A DNA stretch of 64,000 bases from Typhlomys cinereus (Eukaryota > Chordata > Mammalia > Rodentia > Platacanthomyidae): positions 744,001-808,000 of the forward strand of contig JALPQD010000247.1 in assembly GCA_023101885.1 (NCBI GenBank). Direction: 5' to 3'. The notes beneath the pieces are model-generated. The model ran no database searches. It was not told where the DNA came from and saw only the letters and a program-made list of their open reading frames with translations. Below, one piece after another: positions 57,541-64,000 of this stretch. Both the position numbers and the translations under genes were made by a program. Position 1 is the stretch's first letter. Each line of letters starts with the position of its first letter.

Positions 57541-57918
57541 TCACTAAACTGAATTATTTGGCCTGGGGTTCTGGGGATGGGCAGGGACGGAGCTTACCTA
57601 GGTCGCGGATGAGGCCTGGCTGGACCGCGCATGTGTCCCCGCCGGCGGAGCAGGGTGCGGAAGGGAGGATGGGGGTGTAGGCTTGGAGCTATTTAATCCG
57701 AGGGGAGCTGGGGCGGGGCCTGGGCGCAGTGGGAGGTCCTCCTCGTCCCTCGGCCCTGCGTGTGGCTCCAGCTGGATGGTGGGGTAGGAGCTGGGTCCCT
57801 TGGGCTGAACTGGGGTTCTGGTGGGCAGGGGTGGGCAGAGCTTACCTAGATCGTGGATGAGGCCCGGCTGGACCGCGTGCGAGCTTCCTGGCCGGCGGAG
57901 CCGAGTGGGGAAGGGAGG
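57541..57918 (-). promoter_or_regulatory. L1 5' UTR made of tandem promoter monomers (247-bp period)
   Basis: GC- and CpG-rich (ccgcgcatg, ccccgccggcgg, gatcgtgg), in sharp contrast to the AT-rich flanks. Two monomer copies start with ctggggttctgg at 57563 and 57810, exactly 247 bases apart. Both continue through agcttacctag-tcg-ggatgaggcc-ggctggaccgcg, ccggcggag and ggaagggagga. The second is cut at 57918 by the 5' end of the element. A GC-box-like ggggcggggcc lies at 57711-57721. By analogy with murine L1s each monomer is a promoter unit. Direction is towards ORF1 (minus). Confidence 0.85.
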
Positions 57919-58040
57919 AGGATGTTTATTAAAGTCAGTTTCTTCTCTGCAAACCCCACATCATCATGAAACTAATGGCAATATACCAAGGAAACATACT
58001 CATTTTCTCAAACAAAATATAATGATGTTCTCATGACAGA

Positions 58041-58474
58041 CTGTTGTAGTTCATCTGCATGGATGCTGAAAAAAATCATGACAAAACTGTTTAAGGGAAC
58101 AAGGGGTTTATTCTCTTACAATAGTTCAGTTACAGTTCTTTGTCTAACTTGACAGACAAGCTCACACCAACATCAGGACAGAGAGAACTGGCCACACAAT
58201 ATCCACATAACGGATGAGAGTGGGACAATCCTTACTTGCCAGACTAGCATGTCTGGCCAAGTGTACACAAGGATGCCAACTTCCTCGGCCAGCTTTCTGT
58301 ATTTATTCACCTGTCCAAGGCCTAGTTCCACCCATCATCAGCTGTGCCTTCAGCATCAGCTAGACAGTCTCTTGCAGGTCTGCTCTGAGCTTAACTCAAC
58401 TACTAATTCTCTACAAATGTGCCCTGAGTTCAAACCCTCAATTATTAAGTTGACACTTGTGCCTAACTATGACA
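58041..58474 (-). mobile_element. LTR-like repeat, copy 1 of a direct pair
   Basis: About 433 bases, bounded by tgttgtagttcatctgcatgg and ctaactatgaca (TG...CA). On the minus strand it contains agaataaaccccttgttccc, a polyadenylation-signal-like segment near its end. A 4-base candidate TSD caga is at 58037-58040 and 58475-58478. It is about 80% like 58982-59402 by eye. No retroviral gene accompanies it. Family not named. Confidence 0.6.
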
Positions 58475-58981
58475 CAGAACTTTGTATTTGTTGGCAGAAT
58501 ATGTTCTCTTTTTCAGTGGACTTGAGAAGTAAACATCACATTTACTAACTCAGATACAAAGGGATAATATAAATTCATTTGAAAGCAAACAATTCAACGC
58601 TCATTAACATTCCCAGATCCTATAGATACTATCAGCTACTGAAATTAGATTGATGCAAAAAATTAAATTGATGTTTTTTGAGATCAATGAATGATTCAGT
58701 CATCTGGCCTTTCATATTCATAGTAAGAGTCAAATGTCTGTTAGTCATCTGTAAAAGACATATGAATCAGAATGTGATCTTTATATTAATGACTCATGAA
58801 TTAATATCTAACACTACAAAACCAATATTTGAAAAAGGAACAAAATATCTCTAATTTGGTATGTCACAACCCAAAGGACTAGGAAAAAGAAATAACTTCC
58901 CACTCCCTTCTTACATAAATTGAGATGAAGTTGGTACTGAGGAAGATCTTGTGATCATACAGTTAATTAGCAGCAAAAGGG
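58475..58981. other. Spacer between the two LTR-like repeats
   Basis: 507 bases of AT-rich DNA with no retroviral or other coding trace. Confidence 0.55.
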
Positions 58982-59402
58982 TGTGTGCAGTTCACCTGCA
59001 TGGTTGCTGATAAATCACCATCAAATGGCTTAAGGGAAGAAAGGCTTTACTATTTTTTACAATAGTCTGGTTACAGTTTATAGTCCAGCTTGACAGGAGA
59101 GCATGCACCAACACCAGGACGGAGGGAACTGGTCACACCATCTCCATATAATGGCTGAGAGAGTGATGATCCTTACTTTCCAGACAAGCATGTCTGGCCA
59201 AATATACACAAAGATGCTGACCCTCTCAACCAGCTCTCTGTATTTTATTCCAGGGCCTAATCCCACCCATTTGGGCTTTTCCCATTAGCAGACAATCTCC
59301 TGCAGGTTTGCTCTGAGCTTAACCCAACAACTAATTTTCCACAAATGTGCCCAGAGGTCAAACCCACAACTATCAAGTTGACACCTGTACCTAACTATGA
59401 CA
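58982..59402 (-). mobile_element. LTR-like repeat, copy 2 of a direct pair
   Basis: Same order as copy 1: tgtgcagttcacctgcatgg, ttacaatagtctggttacag, cagacaagcatgtctggcca, gcagacaatctcctgcagg, ctaactatgaca. It lies 940 bases from copy 1 in the same orientation. It could be a second solo insertion or the other end of one eroded element. Confidence 0.6.
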
Positions 59403-60598
59403 GGGAAGTTCTGTCGTGCTTCCATGTTTCTGAATTTTTTTGCTCATGTTTCCTTAACACTTCTGCACCATGATGTCATTAGAGATGTTCTAAGTTTCTG
59501 TTAAGGTTTAATCTGTCATATAGGTATGGTTAAAGTACACTTCTGTTTTACCATCAAACTATGAAAGCTGATACATATTATTCCTACACGATAGAGAGGA
59601 GTTTTCATTTGAAGGATTCTTAGGGAACCAAGAAGATCAAAAAATATTTTCAAAGACAGCAAGTCAAGGGTAAGTGTGATATACCTTGCACTTTAATGTG
59701 ACCATACTATTATTCACACAGTTCCCTGTTCCTTCAAAGAACACTCACATTCATTCTTTATCTTTCCCTTGTCTCTATCTCTTACAACTGTTTCTCCAAA
59801 TCCTATCTATGTGATCTCCTTTTCCTAATATTCCCAACATTCACTACAAATTGAATGTGATAGTTCTTGTCTCTAAGTAAATACCGCAATTTGTGAACTT
59901 TTGCTCTATTCAGTACTTGAATAAATTGTTTTAATCCCTTATTTGCTATGAAATGCTTTATAGTTTCTTTTGGCATATGTACATACCTAGTGTTACTATA
60001 AAAAATAATGCAGAGATATGAATTTAAGCAGTAACTGGCATATAAAATTGATACAGTTATATAAGCCCCTAAAATAGGTAAAACTCATTGTCCCTGAACT
60101 ACTAATAAGTATGAAAGCAAAACTCCTATTCCTGAAAGTAGTATGTATCTGGGAACAATCTCTCAAAATATGGATAGTTTGTATTGTTCCAATTTGACTT
60201 CGGATACAATTTCTAATTGTCTAAATCTACTATTTCAATGTATTAGAAATCTTTGTGTTTTTAAATATATATCATCATAAATTATGTAGACAACAAAAGA
60301 TATATACAACACTAAATAGTGTTTAGGACTGAGGCCACAATCTACCCTAGGACTTATTTTATGACAGTGCTATTGTTAGAATCATGACATAGATCATCAG
60401 CATAGAAAATTTCTAATATATTTAGGGCACAGTATTTGTGTTAAAAATGTGATGTGTGATATGAATTGAGAATCTGTATAAGAATTTATATGCAAGGGCA
60501 AGTATAAATTTATTTCTTAGGCTCTAATTAATTTCTGTGTAAAAACGGGAATTATAATACACCAAACCTTTCTGTGAAGGAGAATCATTCAAGAACTT
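59403..60598. other. Unassigned AT-rich DNA
   Basis: No gene or repeat recognised. Confidence 0.5.
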
Positions 60599-61712
60599 AA
60601 AATAATATATATTTTTAAATTTATTTTTCTATTTTTTTTATTTTTGCAGCATATTGAGTAATAATCCCTGCTTCCTTCCATCCCCCTCCCTCTTATTCCT
60701 ATTCCTTCCTCCCTTCCCTTCATCTATCCATTCCACTCACTCCCACCCTCCTGCCTGTCTGCTTCTATGGATGAAGTGTTTCCTTTGGCTTGTCTACATT
60801 TGTGGGGGTTCAGGCCTCTGTGGCATACCAACTTGCCCTTCCTTGGTCCGCCTCACTGATAGGAGCATTTCCCTTCACTAATCCATCTCTAGTCCCTAAG
60901 GTTCCCTTGTGTATTCTTATCTCTCTTCAATTCTTCATAGTCTATGAGGGAATGTTGATATGTCAGTCATTATGCAGGTCTGGTAAAGACAAGCCTCACT
61001 GCTATGAGTTCCTGGATGCAGCATTCTTGTCTTGAATGTAATGCCTTCTCCACCACTGGACTCTTCCATCCTCAGGTTCTTACAATCTTACTACTCTCAC
61101 TTCTGCAAAGTTCCCCAAGCCTTAGGATGGGGAGAGATTAAGATGGCCTGATTCTGGGACAGCATTGCCGGGTTGCTAGTAATCTGCCTTATGGCTAGCC
61201 ATTGTTATCCACTTCACTGCTCTTCTACTGGCTTAAGTTCCATCCTGTCAGGGTGTGGAGATTCTTTACCTCTCTTGTAGAAGAATATTTCTAGGCAGAG
61301 TGCTAAGTGCTCTTCAAATGTATGAGTATAGCACTATAATTATTTACAGAGCAGTTTGATGTACTGTCTTCCTACCTATATGTTCACTGGCTGCTTTCCC
61401 CTGATAGACCTAGGTAAAGATTTCCTAAACAGAACTGCAAATGGCCAGGAACTAAGAACAATAATCAATAAATGGGACTTCGTGAAATTAAAAAGTTTCT
61501 ATTCTGCAGAGAAACCATTAATTTAGAAAAAACAACCCACAGAATGGGAAAAAATCTTTTCCTGCTATGAATCTGAAAAAGGATTAATCTCCAGAGTATA
61601 CAAAAAGCCCCAAAACTAAGCACAAAGTCAGCAAACATTCCAATGAAAAATGGGCCCTGGAACTAAACAGCAACTTCATTGAAAAAGATATTGAAATGTC
61701 AAACAAATATCT

Positions 61713-61741
61713 CTTTTTATATATTTTATTTATTCATTTTC

Positions 61742-61775
<34 letters not shown>

Positions 61776-62010
61776 CAGAGGGCACTGTATGTCCCTGTGG
61801 GGGACTAAGGGTGACTTTGAGAATCATCCTGGATTGCTTCTATCTCCTTTTTGCTTCCCTGTGCGATTTCCCAGGCTCTGCCCACCAGGGCTTGACACGA
61901 GGGAAGCCACAGGATCTGCCTGGCATTTTTTTACTTGGGACCTGGGATCTGAACTCAGGGCCTTTTGCTTGTGAGGCAGAGTCTTAACCTCTGAGCCATC
62001 TCTCCAGCCC
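61713..62010 (-). mobile_element. tRNA-derived SINE with perfect TSD, inside L1 ORF2
   Basis: On the minus strand: gggctggagagatggctcag (A box), gaggttaagactctgcctc, ggccctgagttcagatccca (B box), then body, (CA)14 and an AATAAAATAT-rich tail. A perfect 14-base TSD tcaaacaaatatct lies at 61699-61712 and 62011-62024; removing the SINE rejoins the L1 reading. Same family as 32581-32870. Pol III transcription is expected for the family; activity of this copy is unknown. Confidence 0.95.
61745..61773. repeat. (TG)14 microsatellite
   Basis: 29-base TG tract that is the antisense CA-rich segment of the SINE at 61713-62010; the equivalents at 6146-6206 and 32607-32662 are less regular. Confidence 0.95.
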
Positions 62011-63246
62011 TCAAACAAATATCTTAAAAGATGATCAACTTCACTTATCATCAGAGAAATTCAAATTAAAACTACCCTGTGATACCATATTACCCCTGTT
62101 AGAATGGCAAAGACAAAAACACAACCAACAGAGAATGCTGGTGAAGCTATGGAGAAAAGGGGACACTTACTCACTGCTGTCCGAGTGCAAGCTAGTACAG
62201 TCTCTTTGGAGATCAGTGTGGTGTTTCCTCAAAAAATTTAAAATGGAGCTACCATATGACCCAGCTATACCACTCCTATGAATGTTCCCAAAAGTCTCTA
62301 TATTTTATTACAAAGACACTTGTTCATCTATATTCATTGCATACCCATTCACAATAGCAAGAAAATGGAATCAGCCAATATGCCCATCAACAGAGGAATG
62401 AGTAATGAAAATGTCATATATATGCACAATGGAATACTATTCAGCAATCAGAAAGTGTGGAGTGGTAAAATTTAACACTGAGGAAAGTGTCTCAGGCACA
62501 GAAAGAGTGAGGGAAAGAATAATTGGGGAAAATTCCTAAAGTGACATGAGGGAATGGCATACAGGAGGGACAGAGGGACTTATAGAAAAACCCTAAGATT
62601 GTGAGAAGTAAACCCATAGGAACCTCATATGCTAATAATATGCAAAAACTGTCATTTAAAGAAAGGAGCACGAATGGGCAACCCCTATATAGAGGAGCAC
62701 AAAGTGAAGAAAACAGGGCAAAGCACAAAAAGAGCTGATCCACTTAGTACCCAGAGACAATTAGAGATACACTAGAAGTAACAGGAGTGTGGCACTTCCT
62801 GATAAAATGGTGGTCAGAGAGGTCTAAAGGCCCCCAAACAATGTAGACTTTTGCCATTGCTCTTGGTTGCTCTCTAAAAAAAGTCAGTAAGACCTTATTA
62901 CTAAAGATGCAACATAAATGGATCACAAAACATGGGCAAAATACATCAAATGGAACTGGTCTGAGGACTTCCTCCTTGTTGGATAGCTAACACAGTACTA
63001 AACAATACCGTAGAAGCTACTGAAGGAGAGAAATAATCACAAGCCTCATCAGCTCATGAGATCTGAGAGTTGCAGTAAAAATCACCATAGAATCAGTTGA
63101 CTACCAGTGTAATAGTGTAATAAGTTTCAAAGAGACATCCAACAGCTTTCTGATTGACCTCAAGACCTGCTTGTCAGAATGGAACACATTCCTGTCACTG
63201 TTAGCCAGAACAAGAATCTAAAAAAAAAAAGAAGGAAAATAATATA

Positions 63247-64000
63247 AAATTTTAATCTTAATTTCAGCAATATTCAATGAAAATCTCCATGAATTAATGA
63301 AGTGTATCATTCAAATCTAGCTGATACATCACTATAGAGAAACAATAAGTTAGCTGGTATCTTTAAGATCTCAGGCATTACTAGAATTTTATCCTCTGTG
63401 GACAGGTATAGAGTCTAGGTAATTATTGTGAAGTGCTTTTTTATTCTAGAACCATGAGGCAAATAAATGACTTCTCATCTGATCATTATGAAGAAACCTT
63501 AAAGGAGTAGTGACTTTTCCATGATTCTTCATAGCTTTGAAAAAGTCACTTTTTTCATGTTAAGGCTCCATAATTCCCACTTGTAAAATACCATAATTTA
63601 GCCACACGATAATCTTATCTGTGGGACCTATGTATTTCTCACTGTACAAGTTCAACTTAGACAAATGAAACTGTAGCTAAAACTAAGACACATGTCATAG
63701 GAGAAAGGCTGCTGACTATGTCATGATAAAAGATATACTACCATAATGCAAAGGTCTAAGAGCTAATTTATAGCTTTGTTGACTCAGTGATTCAATCATT
63801 AAAACCCATAGAATGGGCAGATACACATTTTTGGTTTATAACACTGATTGGAAAGACAAATGGATATTTTATAGTGAGGAATATCATGATAGTAACTAGG
63901 TAGTGTACTTGAAATGGCATTTCTCTGTAGACTTTCTGTACCTAATGAATAGAAAAAAGCTACCTATAAAGAGAAATCCAGAAACTGATCACAATGGAAA
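63247..64000. other. Unassigned AT-rich DNA
   Basis: No gene, RNA or repeat recognised up to the window edge. Confidence 0.5.

Larger units (their letters stand above)
51421..57918 (-). mobile_element. Full-length L1, young family, defective
   Basis: 6.5 kb minus-strand L1: monomeric 5' UTR (57541-57918), ORF1 (57510-56446), spacer, ORF2 (56395-52585) and 3' UTR with reversed polypurine tract and poly(A) (51421-51450). A 9-base TSD aggatgttt is likely at 51412-51420 and 57919-57927. It is homologous throughout to 11722-17622. Several nonsense changes are CGA to TGA or TGG to TAG. The 3' UTR carries two patches copied from its own ORF2. Confidence 0.96.
61406..62505 (+). pseudogene. L1 ORF2 C-terminal fragment in the inverted arm
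   Basis: Decayed C-terminal ORF2. It starts at the segment equivalent to the DFLNR-NGQELRTIINKWDFVKLKSF region, runs through agaatgctggtgaagctatgg (zinc-knuckle region), and ends near cactgaggaaagtgtctcagg. It is split by the SINE at 61713-62010 and has several stops. No endonuclease or RT. Confidence 0.85.
60610..63235 (-). mobile_element. Older-family L1 with 5' inversion (twin priming), hosting a SINE
   Basis: 60610-61405 is the second half of the older 3' UTR in minus orientation, with its poly(A) at the left edge. 61406-63235 is ORF2 C-terminal sequence plus the first half of the same 3' UTR in plus orientation. It ends (agaacaagaatct, 63203-63219) about where the second half begins in the intact order (cf. 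38820-38900). The two arms are one 3' end with its 5' part flipped. An 11-base TSD aaaataatata is at 60599-60609 and 63236-63246. A SINE interrupts the ORF2 arm. Confidence 0.85.

Noticed and set aside
1..64000. CRISPR arrays, operons, tRNA or rRNA genes, phage or bacterial features
   Set aside because: None seen; regularly spaced short repeats with unique spacers are absent, and the SINEs, L1s and microsatellites are mammalian.

Overview
This window is AT-rich mammalian nuclear DNA, almost certainly from a rodent. The evidence is B1 (7SL-type) SINE remnants, tRNA-derived SINEs of the ID/B2/B4 type, LINE-1 (L1) elements whose 3' UTR ends in a G-rich polypurine tract, and one L1 whose CpG-rich 5' UTR is made of tandem monomers as in murine-type L1s. 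The repeats are not the standard mouse or rat subfamilies. I cannot name the species; a dipodoid or another non-Mus rodent is only a guess. I see no host protein-coding gene. The window reads as intergenic DNA or a very long intron.

L1-derived sequence occupies roughly half of the window. Two copies are near full length: a + copy at 11722-17622 and a - copy at 51421-57918. Each has a 5' UTR, ORF1, ORF2 and a 3' UTR, and each is broken by stops and frameshifts. Two older partial copies (31880-37165 minus; 37809-39632 plus) and more than a dozen 5'-truncated 3' ends are scattered between them. Many carry clear target-site duplications (TSDs), which fix their borders to the base. Two sequence groups recur: a younger family (that of the full-length copies) and an older family with a longer two-part 3' UTR (631-1277, 18722-19350, 22540-24516, 28195-28338, 37809-39632, 60610-63235).

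The layout is strongly nested. A SINE and a 1.7 kb L1 both sit inside the older - L1 at 31880-37165. A SINE sits inside the inverted ORF2 arm of the L1 at 60610-63235. A young L1 3' end sits inside an older ORF2 at 10303-10955, and another sits inside a SINE at 49254-49880. Two insertions have the structure expected of twin priming (5' inversion). The remaining sequence is unassigned AT-rich DNA with microsatellites, a CAG/CTG trinucleotide tract, four LTR-like repeats of one family and one exon-like, CpG-richer segment near 46.7-47.0 kb.

The most unusual signals are: (1) both near-full-length L1s share the same two nonsense codons in ORF2, where the older copy has sense codons; (2) the 3' UTR of the - L1 carries one direct and one inverted patch copied from neighbouring parts of its own ORF2; (3) a 247-bp tandem monomer promoter; (4) the two twin-primed insertions and TSD-proven nests. 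No new multi-gene system was found. All calls come from reading the sequence and comparing copies inside the window; no database search was run.
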